Below, piece after piece: positions 22,601-36,700 of a DNA stretch of 64,000 nt. The first letter of the stretch is position 1. Every line of letters starts with the position of its first letter. The notes below the pieces were generated by a model. It was not told the origin of the DNA, did no database searches, and worked only from the letters and a program-made list of their open reading frames with translations. The DNA is from Lateolabrax maculatus (Eukaryota > Chordata > Actinopteri > Acropomatiformes > Lateolabracidae). Made by a program: the position numbers and the translations under genes. The stretch is taken from positions 19,893,001 through 19,957,000 of the forward strand of contig CM062214.1 of NCBI GenBank assembly GCA_031216445.1. Reading direction: 5' to 3'.

Positions 22601-25600
22601 CCACTGCACTAAACACACAACCTGCTGCAGTGTCGGATAGGCAGACTGTTGAAGGAAAAACAGCTCAAAATGCCTGGATGATGTATTAATTTGCTCTGTC
22701 ACAATGTAGTGAATAAGTTATGTTCTGGGGGATGTGTTGTGTAATGAGGATTGAGAGCCAGCAAAGAGAAGCAATATTTTTTGTATTGATTTTGCATACA
22801 TACATAAGTCTTAATCTGCGTATGCAAGTGAGCATGAGGGGCAGCGAGACTGACAGAGGGGAGATAAATTCTTGCAGCTGTGAGTGGGAGAAATAGATTA
22901 TGCAGGAAAGAATGATAGTCAGAAAAGAAGAGATAGAGGGTAGTGGCTCTGATTGATAGTTGCAATTAAGTTGCTCTGTCAGATCAGTAAGAAGTTGACC
23001 ACCCTCCATTCCTTTGTCAAGGCTCATTTGTCAGGTGCAATTATTGCCAGAGGGCATCTTGGTACCTGACAATGTCTGGTAAAGAAGGGGGGCGGCAACT
23101 GTCTGAATGGCGGCATCTGTCTGAATGGCATTGCTACCTGATAAACTACTGATTAAAGCCCACAGGAAATAAATCAGGGTTTTGATTTTCTGATGGTGAC
23201 AGTTGATAATTGCCAGGCAGATGTTTCAGTTAGTTTTCAAGGAATTTAAAGTTCACTTGCAGCATTGAAACAGAAATCAAAGGTCTGGAAGCGGTTTTTA
23301 GCTATTGTCTTGGTAGAAAGGAAACATTTGTCAATTAATCAATTAGTTTAATCAACAACAAAAGTCGATGGATGAGCTTTGCAGTCACAACTTATTGCGT
23401 TTCCTGATGGAGTCCCTTCCCCAATACTGCACCAATGGCAACTCTTTAATCTAGAAAAAATTGGAGGTCAAGGGGAAAACCTCAATCACAATCTGGTATT
23501 GTTAGGGATATTGGATACCCCTGATCATACAGCAATATGTGTTTCTCTTCCACTTGACACACGAAGACCAGCACTTATTGGAGGATTAATAGGAGAAAAT
23601 ACTTGCACAGCATCAACTGTAATTCTGACTTGATCTACTCATTGTATGATGTGGAGCTTGTAGAGATTAATTGTATGTGTGTGCATGGAGGAAAGCTGTG
23701 AAGTCTGACAGATGGGGGGAAAAGAAATTACATTTATCCTTGATGGTTTGTGTGTAGTTGTTCGGTAGTGTGTGCAGGTCTTTTGTATACATCTGTTTAT
23801 CAGTAAGGTTGGGTGTGTCTTTAGGCTTGTATGTTTGTGTACCTCGATGTTTGCACCCAACACCAAGTACACGGGATCCATTTGTACGCCTCTGGCTGTC
23901 AGACTATAATTACACAGCACATTAGAGCAAAACAGCTTCTCTTTCACTGCCTGCAATTCTCAGCACTGTACTTTTCATAAGAAGCTTCCTTAACAGAATG
24001 GAAAGTGGACCTTTTTATATATATAAAAAAAAAAAAAACACTGGACAGACTGCTTGACAGCCTTCTCACGGCTCTTTGGGAATCCTTCTTCTCTAAAGAG
24101 TGGTAAACATTTCGCTGCAAAAACACTGCATTCCCAAAACTTAAGAGTTCAATAGAAGAATGACGTTAATATTTCATCCCCTTTTAATATTTCATCCAGC
24201 CTTTTTTCTTTCTGTTCCCAGACTCCACTGTCTGATAGTCACTACAGTTTTTCTCCCCCTTCACTCTGAGTGCCTGTAGACGTCCATGGATATGCTGTAT
24301 GGATGTGCCTGTCAGTACTCAAGTGTGTGCATTACCACGCTTAATGCATACCTTCTTGCCACAGTGTGTGTGGTGTGTCTGTGAGGGGACCCTCTTCGGC
24401 CCGAGCTCATCAGATAAAGAAGATGCAGATGTGCCGTCAGTGGCCGTCTTATTTCAAGTCCATGCTTTGCATGCCGGACATTAGCAGGCAATCGTGCAAT
24501 AGTGGGATGGAAGCCAGCAGGCCTATAGGACCCAGCACACAGACTTTTATCTCCACCCTGCAGCAAGCATCCTGCACTTCCATTTGGTGCCACTGTGATT
24601 TGCTCCAGATTGCTTCAGAACTGAGCTAGCCCAGCGTAAATGGAGTGGCTGGTCTCAAATGTTGTCTGCTATCGTCTGATCTATTTAAATTGCCCTTTTC
24701 GCAAACCCTGAGGAGCTCCTGGTCCAACCTAACACAGAGTAAGGCGGTCGTACATAAATGGAGAAAGGCAAATAATAATAAAAAGTAATGATAAAATAAA
24801 ATAAAAAATGTCCTCTTCACTTCCACATTCCACTTAGCAATTTCATCCACACCTACATTATCCATTGGGCATCACAGTAAATTTTGCTCCTTAAAGGATG
24901 TTGGACAAGAAGGAGACTGAGTCGAAGATGGAGAGAACAAGAAGAATTAAATTCCAAGGTCCTCTGGTTTTTGCCTGGGGTTTGACCAGAGGGCAGTCTG
25001 CTTTGGCCTCACTCCCAGGGTCCCTTTGGATTCATGCTCAGTTGGTAAGAGATGAAAGCGCCTGGATCAAGTAAGAAGAACGAGATGAAAAGAAGCCTAT
25101 CCTCACCTCCTCCTCTCTTAAACACTTGAGATTGATGAGCAGCAGCTAATGATAAAATGCAACTTCAGTCCTAGAGCAAATGTTAATGTATCCTCTTCCA
25201 TCCCCGTACAAGTCCTTTAGTGCTGAAGTGGATTCATTTGTGCGTGACATTTAGTGCAGTATATTAATATAATAAACACAGTATAAGTGTTTTTGGTACC
25301 ATTGGTAAGATACTGTTTAAAAAAAAAAATACCAAGTTAAAGTGGTTACATAATAGATTACAGCCCTCAATTGCTATGTAATTATTTTTCAATTAGTTTT
25401 TAACTATGGTGCACTTGTAAAATAATTATGTGGTACAATGTAATTAAAAAGGGAAATAAAACAGGAAATATAGTTATAAAGGTGTACGGATTTGTAAAGA
25501 ACAAATATTGCATAGGAAACCTGGTGTGACTTATTAAAAAAACAGAGAGGCCATGGGTGTAATGATTTTTATATTTTGTATCTTGTTTTCCTCTGAGCAT

Positions 25601-28600
25601 TTGATAATTCTTTTAAGAACTCAACATAGCAAAATAAGTTTTTCTCCTGATCACAAGACAGCTATCAGCTGTCAGACAGATATTTGTTTTTACGTGACCA
25701 TGAAATAACTTAATATCTTGCCATCTTGACAATCCAATAATAATGGCCCGACCTGACAGACACGAGATGATGGGAACAAAAATGAACACGAGACAATTGC
25801 TTGTTTTATCCTGTTTAATGTGTTATAGTGAAAAACTTTCCTGACGAAAAGTGACATTGACCTCTGCAGGAATGCTCTCCCACACAACTGTAAACACAAC
25901 TAGCAAACTATGATGGTGTGGGTCCATGTCTGCCATGTTTCTTGAAGGAGCTGTGTTTGATCCTGGCATAACATTGCTATAGTACTCCCAGATGGACTGA
26001 TTTGTATGCCTATGTTGGTCAGCAATTTGTTATAGTGTATAGTATAGTTATAGTATAGTGGCTGAATTGTGGCCTTGTGAAAGGTCAATCTGGGAAATTT
26101 TCACCTAAAAATAAAAATACATTGTCGTGCTGATCTCAAAAAGTACTTTTACCTAGTCTTGCCCTGCCAATGATGTTGGGTGGGGTGCAGACTTGTTCAT
26201 TTCAACCCATAGAAGCCGCTGCAGCTATGTTTCTCCTCCTTCCAAAATCAAGTGTAGACTTACTCTTAAAAATGTTTTTGGGGAATATAACACTCCCATA
26301 AAGTGCGCTTTACACTTATCTCGTAATTTCCTTCACTTTTTTTTGTTGCTGTCATTTAGGGTTTTTTATTGTCATAGTCTTACAGCTTTTATTCTAATGT
26401 GGATTATATAAAGTGTCAATGTTGTGTAATCATTCTCTCTCTCTCTCCATCTAGTCAGGTTTCTTGTACGCAATCACTTGTCCTTCCCTCTATTCTGCCA
26501 TTGATTTACAGTACGGGTGGTATTGCAGGGCAGTAAGGTTAGAGCCATAAAACCGAACAAGGTGTAGTCAGCTGTATAATCCTGAATATGAGGTTAGAGA
26601 TTGTCCAGCCTCTTCGATCCCCAACATCCCCTACGCACACACGGATTCTTTGCTGTTTCCTGCTGTACTGTGACCTCTTCACTGTTCTCTGTCACGGAGA
26701 CGAACAGCTTCTTTTCCATCAGCCCCTCAGAAGTCGTCCACTTCCTGTCACAGTGCAACATCTGTTTACGTTAGCCATGTCAAAGAGCGTCGGCCAAGGC
26801 GTGGGAACGCAAGGGAGTGCATGGGGGACCCCACACTCACCCACGGGGAGGTGCGAGTGCAGTGGAGGGCTGAATCTTGGAGGAGGCACGTAGAGGACAA
26901 CCACGCACACTCTGCTGATAAACACACAGATGCAGACATTCATGCTCCTCCCTACAGGCACTCAGCCACCAGAGCACTCAGTGTTTGTCATCTCATTTCA
27001 TCTGGTCATGCTGCTCCCCCTGGGAGTTCATTTACTGGAAAATGCTTAAACCTCTCTCGTTTCAACTAGTTTAAGGTCCTCAATAACTAGTTTGTTTACA
27101 TTGACTAACTTGACTAACTAGGTCAGTGGATTTTGAATTGCTCTTGTCTGTAATGCATGTCAGGAAAAAATGATTATTTTCTATGCATGCTCGTGCAAAG
27201 GACATTACCGCACCTCAGGCTGTATATCTTTGTGTGTGCACGTGTGTTTGTGTCTGTTTAAGTGTGTTTGTGTAATTAAGATCTGAGACTGCCATGCTGT
27301 CTCAGGCTAATCCTGTTGGCCCCAGTGGCTTTCCTGACTGACTGTATGCCTTATCCCTGTGTTCAGTAGCTACAGGGGACCTAACAGAGAGAGACTTCCC
27401 CTCTTGTAAAAAGTGACTTGCTTAAGAACACAAAGACCGTTAGACTCTGAAGGCCGTGGCAACACAGACAAAGGACTTCTTAATGGAGCACAATGACATT
27501 TACCGCAATTTTATGCTATTGTCACAGAGTAGTATGCCATAATGGAGTCATGGTTGGCATTTCCTTCAATTAATTTGTCCATGTTGGGTTACTCTACTAT
27601 TAGAAAGGTGGAAATAGAGCTAACTTTTAAGTTGGCTCCACTCTATCTAGTTAAAGGTGGAGTTGTCATTCTGGAGAAAGATTGTTGATATTTGAACTCA
27701 ACAGCCAAACAAATACGACAAAGCGTCTATTCGACGACCTGGGAGTGAGAACGGGTTGACAAATACACCCCTCCCTTCAGTGCTCCTTCAGAAGTGTTGT
27801 GTGGCTCGGCCCGAGCCACTGTGTTTGTTTCCCATTTACAGAGCCAGGGCTGTGTACGAACACCAGATTTTGTTCAGCGCACACACAGAATGGACAGCTA
27901 GAGGACGATGAGGAGGTATTTGCTGAATTTGACAAAAAGTGTAATAGATTAGAATCGTTGAGTGCACCTTTGAGTAACAAAATGTTATCTCATATTCTGG
28001 TACTGGTTTTATTCTATCATCTGTTTTTGAAAAGCACTATATTTTAATTTGTCATGTAGCAAAGGTCTTGTGAGGCTACACAACGTGTGTTTGTAGTTTG
28101 CAGTGGAGGAAAAAGATGCTGACATCATGTACAATTCTTACGGTACATGTGCCGGTCAGTCCTCACACTAATGTAAAGAAGGCTTTGTGGTTTGAGCACT
28201 GTGGCCTTGAAGTTTCTGGCACCAAACAATGCTTGTTTTTCTCTTCTGTATCTCCTTTGAGTTGTAGTCTTTAGGGGGATGGAGGGATTAACCTCAAATA
28301 GATGGGCCTGTGAACACCAACAGGAGGGCCAGCTAATAAGCAGAGTTACTCTTCCTCGTACACGTACACATGTATCCTCACACATGCCCACACAAACACA
28401 CAAAAATGAGAACAGATTGTACATTTGCATACATACATACTGTAGTTATCCTACCAAGACATGCAGTAATATACACTTTTTAAGCCACTATTCCACAAAA
28501 ATGAAAAAAAGCCAACCAGGGGATTTCACACGAGAGCAGCTTCCCCACAGTGATTTATTTGGCTCTTGACAACTGGCCTATTTTAAATGAAATGTAATGC

Positions 28601-31600
28601 CTGCGGGGAAGGGTTCCAATATTACACCTTGTAGACATAGACGGCATGACACAAGCCCTTTGCTGTTGTTCCCCTCCTGCCAATTGCCCATTTTTCCCGC
28701 CCCCTGTCTTTTGCCTTTTCCTGGTTTCCCTTCGTTGGATTCCGCTTCCCTTGCTGCACCTAGCAATAATTAGCCAGTGGTAGCTGTCGTCCTGTGCCTG
28801 TCCCTTGTCACACCTTGTCAGTGAGGTCTTTCTTTGTTGTCGGTCCACCACTAATGGTCTACTGCCTTGGCTCTGACAGCACGGATGACCCTTTCCTCCT
28901 CAGCTGCTACCTCTTCATTAAGGCCTGCCTCCAGCTACTGTGGCACAAAGATCAGCACCTTTGTCTCTGTGTCTGTCACATCAGCTGGGGATCTTCACAG
29001 CGCCTTAACTCCTCCTAACACCCAGGTCAGTATCACCATCCTGATCCACATCAACACCTCAACACTCATGCACCTGGCGGTATGATTGGAGTGTGGATGC
29101 ATATCTCCTCTCCTGTTCAAACTGTGAAACTGAATGGATCTGATGCTGATTGTTCTCAATCATATAAAAGCAAAACCTCGATATCGGCCTGACTTCTAAT
29201 CCACACAGCAAAATGTCAGGAGTCTGGATGTGTGCCACAGATTGTGAAGATAGTATCTTTTCCTGTTACTTCTCCACTGTTTGAATAGAAGGAAATTGAT
29301 ATGAATTAAATGTAATTAAGAGTTAAATGCAGCATTGCTGCTCATTCTTGTTCTGCATACTGTAGTGAGGATGTGTAGCAGTGAATTGAGCTCATTATTG
29401 TACCTAGGCGTACATAACTCAACCTTTGACAGGTGTGGAATGAAAGATAATTTATCTTGCCATTTTCAGAATGAGTCCATCCTCAAATCTCAGCAGATTA
29501 TTTTGCCTTTTAGGGCATCAAAGACACCAGGTGCAGTTTAGTCCAGTCTCCCATGCGTCAGTGGGATGACTGCTCAGGAGTGTGACAGTCTGTGTGGGTG
29601 GCAGCAGTAGGGTGTTGGCCCTGCCTATGGGCTAACCAGGCTGTTGCCCTTGATTGTCTGGCACAGGGTCAAGGTAACACAGGGCTGGTCACTACCGTCA
29701 GCACTTTTCACTGTCAAGGCACATACTGTAACACCACTGGGATCTGCGTGACTGGAAGTGTGTGTATTGTGCGTAGATGCATGTACAACGGAAGATGCTT
29801 TTGGAGTGTTGATGCTATTAGTGCTTCTCTGTGTGTCACTGTGAGTCATGTTAAAACAAATTGCCAAACTATTTCTATAAAATCAATGCATCCTTGCTGA
29901 TGCCACCGTGGCTGACTCATACGCTGCACTGTAACATGTACATCCCGTGGTGTGCCCTTAGTTCTATCCTATGATCAAACACTTCTATCCGGTGGTATTG
30001 TAAGAAATTAAGCACTACTTCATTTGAAAGTAGGAAGAACCAAGAATATTTTTCATTTAGTTATTGAGTGATCATTTTCCATTTACAAATGTTTGCCTCC
30101 ACTGTGAATTAGTCTCTCTATCAGCATGGAGGATGCTGATGCTCTCAGTTTCTTACTCATCTCTGAAGAATATGAATTGATCGTACTTTAATCCAGGCAG
30201 AGTGACTTGGAAATCAAATTGAAAGGGGGATAGTTTAAAATAATGGGGGGTAACAAGGGTGTCACTTTTTATTTTAAATTCAAACTGCTGTTAGATTAAA
30301 TTAAATTCAGTCTGAATCAAAAATATACGGTGCATATTCACAACAGGCCATGTCTTGTACTCCAGCACTGTCTAATCTATTGCATTATCTATTATTTTAT
30401 ATTATTATAACTATTGTTGTTCAATTTGTTAATGCTAAATGGAGGAAACTTGCAAACTGGGCTGAGCGGATAATCAAGATTTTTAATTCGACATCATAAA
30501 TGGGAAACTCAATAATAAAGTTAAGGCTGTTGTGCGGTATTGTAAAATGCAACTGCCTTACAAGAACATTAGCACTAACTCAAATGAAGCAGCAAAAGTT
30601 ACACCAGACATTAATTGTACATAAGATAATACATGTTCCCATTCATTTAAGCTTAATTTATTTGAAAGACTGACAGACCTAATGGATGATGTGGAAAACA
30701 ATTTTTATTGCGGTATCAAGTTATTGATTGATTTGCAACATTGCCACAATAGCCAAATACAACCAAAAATATTAAAGTGATAGCACGGTATGTAGGCACA
30801 TAAATCTTTGATAGTCGACAAATTGATATCATCCCACAGTGTGTGCTGTGTGAAATCATATGGGACACCTTTAATAAATGAACTGCCTTTTTTCTGGTTG
30901 TAATATATGAATAATACACACTGAAGCTATAACTATGATATACTAAGACCATTTTAATGACCGCTCTTGAAACTGATAGATATGTTCTTGAGCGTATTTA
31001 AATGTTGGTTGTCATAAGCTATGAAGGCGCAGGGACTTATAAACAGTCTGTTTAGTGGTCCCTGTAGAAAGGAGCCTCGTATCATTAAACAAACAGATTA
31101 GATTTTGGTTCCACTTGACAAATTGACTGTAATTTCTCTTGCTGGCTGGATGATCGGTAGAGATTGGATTTCTGCTGGGCTCTGTAAGAAATTCACAGGC
31201 AAGCATTAGCAAAACAAACATCTAACAACTGCTCAGTCTTGATTCAAATGCTCTTTTTGCATTACCCAAAGACTGCATGAAATAAAACAATTTTGGGGGA
31301 ACTCCCAAATGAAACGAATGAGTAACAAAGTTGTTTTTCTTTGCGATTTGAAATGTCAAGACTGATTTACTCTTGAGTTAAGAATATGTAACTGAAAGAG
31401 ATGTGAATAAGATGTTGGACTGATTAGAGTGATGGAGTTATAAGCTGTCTTTATGACAGGAGTGTCAGAGTGAGTAATCAATGGTGTCCCCAACAGGAGA
31501 GATCTCAAACAGGAAATTCATGCTCTGGTGCCAAACATGGCAAGCAGATGGCAAGCAACAGGGCCCTGTCAGTCCAGTGTAGGGTTGTGCATTTGGAAGA

Positions 31601-33660
31601 AAATACAGGGGGAAAAAAAACGGTCAGGATGGATGATATCAGGCCATCTGTCTTCATTACGACAAGGTGTAATTTATAAGAGGGTGGAAACTCGCTCTCA
31701 CTCTTTCTTCAGAGCTGGTGTTTACAGCAGATAACACAAAACAACTGTGCTTTTGGCTCCTCCGTCTTTGACATTTTATGCAACCAAGAAATCCCACAGT
31801 GCTGGGTGTATAATGGTGTTTGTTGTAACATTTCTCAATTTGTTTAAGGATATGCTTAGTACCGCTGATGTTCCCTCACAACCTCTTTGTTGTGCCTTTA
31901 CTCTGCCCTTCCTTTGGTTCTCTGTCTCCCTATCCCTATCCACCTGTGATCTTGCACTGCATCAGGTTGCATTGTGGTTCATCAAGGCCAGAAGTGATGC
32001 TGATAAATGCCCCCTCTCGTCAAAGGACGATTGAGCCATACATAGGAAGGAAGCTGCCTGGAAAATGAGGCACTGAAGTTCATATATTCACACACATTTA
32101 GGGAGACATTCCGGCTGTTACCAAGTGGAAAGGAGTTTGTCCGCCTACACACGCAGAAGACCAGGAGATGTGTGTCTGGGCCTGGCTTAGAGGCTGCTGG
32201 CTTGCTCTACTGTAGCAGGTGGTGCACATTTTTCATTTACAAGAAAACACTAAGTGTGGGTAGATAAGAGGAGGTGCTGTCATCTATTCCTGCATCGAAC
32301 ACAGCCGTTCTGAACCTTTTTGTGGCAGCATGGATGGTCACGTTGTATGGATGCAATTTATTCTGGCACAATGTTTGGACTAAGGTAATATTTCCAAAAT
32401 TACACAATATAAAGCAAGGGTGGGGAAAGATTTGATTCACATAACGATCATGATTAATATCTAGGTTTTGAATGATTCACAAATTTTAAAAGGAATTGTG
32501 CATTGTTAATTAAGTTATGTTGACTGAACAAAGGGGGAACTCAACCATGAGTGGGGCACCTGGACTGTATACAGCGTGCACACTAGTAGTTTCTCTTTCA
32601 AAGAAGGCAAACTGGTGTTTGGGCACATCTTGGATCTAATAAGTTCATAATTAGCTTCTCAAGATGAAGGTGAAGTATTTTGTTAATACCATTAAGTATG
32701 CTAACACCAAGAGACTAACCTTAGCAAAGTAGAGCACCGAACTATTGTAAAACTTCAGCCAAGTCTGATCAGGGGAAAAAAACAATTTGATGTAAAATCT
32801 GTTGAGATTTGTTCTGCACTGCTGGAGACATAAGGTTAGCAACAACACAGCAGAGCACTGCCAAAGTCAATGTTGTGGCACACAGTGCACTCGAGTGAAA
32901 AACCTGTGAATAGTGTCCCTTTCGCTGTTTATTGACTAAGAGTTGACTTTTGAATGGAGAATTGATTCGGAATTGAATTGTGACACCAATCGAATCATGA
33001 GATTCCCAGAGGTTCCCACACCCAAAAATCAAAGGTAGTTTTATCACTGCTGAATGTATTCCACCTGGAGACATGCGAGTCATTGTTATATATGAATGTT
33101 TTGAGGCCAATGTAAGTTCTTTTTACTTTAGAATTTCTTTTGATCGAAAACAGACTGAGACCTTTAATACATATACCTTTCTTCTCATTGACAGTCAATG
33201 GAAGCCAAAATGTCATGTAAGACGTTTTCAAGTCTAGATAAGAAAGACAGGCTCAGTGTTGGCTCTTATCATTATGACCCAGAAAAGTCAAGGAGAACTC
33301 AGGGGGGCATTGCCCTGATTTAGTCGTATTCCACATGCAGGACTGATGGTAGCATGAAGGGTGAGTTAAAATGAGGAAGGGAAAAAAGCATGAAGATGAT
33401 CTTTTCATTCATCGAGAAACTACAGAATCTAAAATAACTATGCAAATTCAGCCAACCATAGGTTTCCGTAATTAGGATTAAGGTGGGGCTTCTAGGGATT
33501 TATAGTCTCTGAGCTCTGCTCTCATGGGTCACTGATTGGTTGAGCAGTAGACAGAAGTAGTTCAAAGTTAAAACCTTTGCTGATTTTGACTGTTGCACAT
33601 TATTCGGTGGTATGATCAATGCTTTGATCCATATTGTAATTGAATAACCCCGTCATCTAG
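19681..33660. other. Gene-poor stretch, no exon recognised
   Basis: About 14 kb in which I recognise no protein exon. Contents seen: a (CT)n tract at 22379-22398; short CATA and TG tracts near 28430 and 23670; a CA/GT-rich area near 27230; poly-A runs near 24027 and 25320. The longest open frames (for example 19947-20318 minus and 22019-22447 plus) are low-complexity or show no family signature. Several stretches of more balanced composition (24360-24630, 28580-28900) may be conserved non-coding sequence, but this needs alignment. Confidence 0.4.
22379..22398. repeat. (CT)n microsatellite
   Basis: About ten CT units, at the end of a pyrimidine-rich region starting near 22180. Confidence 0.9.
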
Positions 33661-33662
33661 CC

Positions 33663-33744
33663 TTGCAATGCAAAGTAAAGGTGGGGTCTGTGTCGCATGG
33701 GATTATATATGCGACACAGACCCCACCTTTACTTTGCATTGCAA
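33663..33744. repeat. Perfect 36-bp inverted repeat with 10-base loop
   Basis: Arms 33663-33698 and 33709-33744 are exact reverse complements over 36 bases; the loop 33699-33708 is AT-rich. The outer end of the arms, GCAAAGTAAAGGTGG, appears a third time immediately after the right arm (33741-33755). The arrangement suggests a local template-switch duplication or a foldback element. Transcribed RNA would form a long perfect hairpin. Confidence 0.95.
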
Positions 33745-33753
33745 AGTAAAGGT

Positions 33754-33783
33754 GGTATTTATATATATATATATATAAATACC
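33754..33783. repeat. 30-bp perfect AT-core palindrome
   Basis: A self-complementary block with GGTATTT and AAATACC ends and an alternating TA core, directly abutting the third copy of the hairpin arm end. It is cruciform-prone. Confidence 0.9.
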
Positions 33784-36700
33784 AATTGTAAATCCTCTAT
33801 CCCAGTTTGCAGTTCAAATACTAAAATACACCTAATCTGCCAGAGGTATACAATATGCTCTACAAATGCATACCTACTGAATATTTAATACAAAGGCTAT
33901 GCCATCCACCAAGAGCACAATTTACACAGGTGTAATTTAGTGACTTAGCTGCAGGTTAGAATTTGATTTGATATAGTGGTTTTGTTTTTATGTAGGGTTA
34001 GGTTGTGTACTTACCTAGAAACTTCCATAACTCAACAACCCACCATCATCACGACAGTGTTACATTGTATAAATGCAAATGAGGCAACACTAGAAGGATT
34101 GCACAGGCTTTTCTATGTGCCCCCGCGGTTGATATTTACACTAAACTGAACACTGATGCTGAGTAATGTTTGATGATGGGCCAAGCTTGTCCAATTCCCA
34201 AAATGTGATACGCTCCAGTGGCTCAGGTCATTATACTCTGAGCCAACATGCTTTAGAAAGCACTTTTAATGATAGGAGCTCTGTAATAAACAGCTACAGC
34301 CAGACATTGCATTATGGTCACGTGGAGTTGTTACCACCAGTTGTTTTTATTTTTTACTGAAAATATTATAAAGTTGTTAGTCACCACTGTATAGTTCTGT
34401 TGATTTTAAGCCAAAGGCATATTTCTCGTAATGTCAAGGACATTTAAATACATCAGCATTTGAAAGTGTGACTCTCTCAGTGTTGTACATTGACAGTTGT
34501 TCGGGGATGAAGTAGGCAATATGTTAGCTGAAACCTTTGGATAGTGATATTTACTGGGTTTTACAGTGTGAAGCAGGAAACAGAGATACTTCTTTGAGTC
34601 AGAAATAATTTCACCTCACAATTTCTTTTGACCCTGAAGCACTGTTGACATTTGATTTCTTGCTATTTCTGGATCCTCTCCTTCCTCTTGATGTTGATGT
34701 GTTAAGTGTCAGTGTGGTTTACCCAGGCAGGCATTCACCTCACACATTTCTCAAAATAACAGATTTTTCTGTTTTGCATCTTTCATTTTTTTTTTTTTTT
34801 TTACCTCTAACACCCCCACCCCCTTTCCTTTCACCCCCCCTCGCACCACCTCCCTTTGGGCAATGAGAGCTGAGATGGAAGGAGAGATGGATTATGTTGT
34901 TTTGAACTGTGACATGTCTCCATGCAAGTCATTCCATTATTATTCATAAATAATTGGCCAGGACCGTCTGTGGGAGCTATTTATAGAGCTGATTGCTATT
35001 TTGCCAAGGAGCACTAACTCTTAGAGCTTTATTTCTTACCCTTTTTTGTTTATCCAACTGAAAATCTAACATACGGTTTAGTTTTCATGAAGCTTCTTAG
35101 AAAGCATTTGACCTCTGGTCAGACGCTGGTCAGATGCTACAGTTTGCTGGTCTGGTAAATAGAGATAGATCTGTACGGTATTGATTCAAACTCTATCATC
35201 TCTCCTCTTCCAGCTGAAGTCTCTCCAACATCTTAGAGTCAGCTTTTAAACATATCTAATTCTCTTTCACTGGCAGCCAGAGATATTAACTCCATCTCTC
35301 TTTTGAGGATCTATCTTCCACTTAAGTTGAAAATCAATACAGACCGGTGAGGCCGGTCAGTTATACTGGATTGGACAGGAGCATTGATCCTGCTCAGCAA
35401 ACTAGCTTGCGAACACATGAACCACTGTTCATTTGTTCATCCTGACCACAACATTACAAGCTCCATTAGTTATATCTGTGCATGTATGTGTGTCTGGAAG
35501 TACATGTAGTACTTGGCATGCATTGTTAAATCTTGAACAGTGCCCTTGAAGGTTGAAAGTGTGAATGACAAAAAGAGAGAGCAGGAAATCTAAGCGGAGA
35601 GAAAAAATGAGGAAATAATCAGATTGGGAACAAAAGAGTGGATTATTTAGCCCTCATGGTTCATCAGGATAAGCCCAGAGCCTTCTGGTGAATATTACAT
35701 GAGAGTGTTAGATTAGAGCAGATGAAAGGGAGAACACTAGCCCGACAAAGTTGTGCATAAACATACTGTAAATTTAACTGCACTTTGTTTGATAGATGCA
35801 GTTTACATTGGAATATGCAGTTGGGAAGAGAGCAGAAGGTGAAATTAGATTCTTTCGAAAGCACATGGTGTTAATGCACCTTGCACATGCATGTGGGATT
35901 AAGCAGGTGCTGGCAGTGCCGGGGGTTTTTCACAATCATCATCCTCTGTCAGGTCACTGTTTCTGCTGAATCTGGATATTGGGGTGTGGTATGTTCAACC
36001 TGCTGAAAAGATAAAAATAAAATAAAAAAAGCCAGCATGACGTGGGTTAGGTCTGAGCCTATCTGCATGACAATAAAGAATTCAATTTCAAACACAAGTC
36101 GGAGCTTCGCGCGTGCTGTACTAAAGCACCGCCTCATAAAGCGCTCCATCTCCACTGCAGCATGACAGCATGAGAACATGGTTAGAATGCAGGATGACAA
36201 CGCTGTGTGGTAGAAACAGCCGGCTGTCATTAGTATGCAGCACAGACCTGTCTTGTCTAGCTGGACCTTTGCAGAAACTCTCTCCCCCAGAACAGCAGAT
36301 AAATTGTCTGTAGTGAATAGAGCAGCTGAGGCAAATCTGTGCCCTTTTCTACACAAGGAGATTTCTCATGTGTCGTTGGATTTGCTCCACACACAGCAGA
36401 CACAACAGTCTAAAATACATGAGTTGTATGAAAGAAAAGGTTCACTGTATTATTGCCATGAGAAGAAGAAGCAAAGAGACAGAGAAAGAACCTTATTAAA
36501 ACCTGTGCTCCAGCGGCTTAGCTCTCAACTCCTGAGTGAGTTTTATCAGAGAAGGCCCTTCAAGCATGACCACAGTAATGAACCTATTAGCCATGAAATT
36601 GACTTTTCTGATAAATAAAGAACAGATGAGAGTTTAGGGGACCAATTCCGCATTTCAACCCTTTTGTTCGAAATTTATAATTACATTGGAGCATTAGCAC

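Noticed and set aside
29592..29900. 102-codon plus-strand cysteine-rich frame resembling a secreted peptide
   Set aside because: Cysteines follow from TG-rich sequence and show no regular spacing; no signal peptide or splice structure.
35949..36618. 127-135-codon frames on both strands
   Set aside because: Chance frames: neither strand shows a recognisable family, and the two overlap antiparallel.
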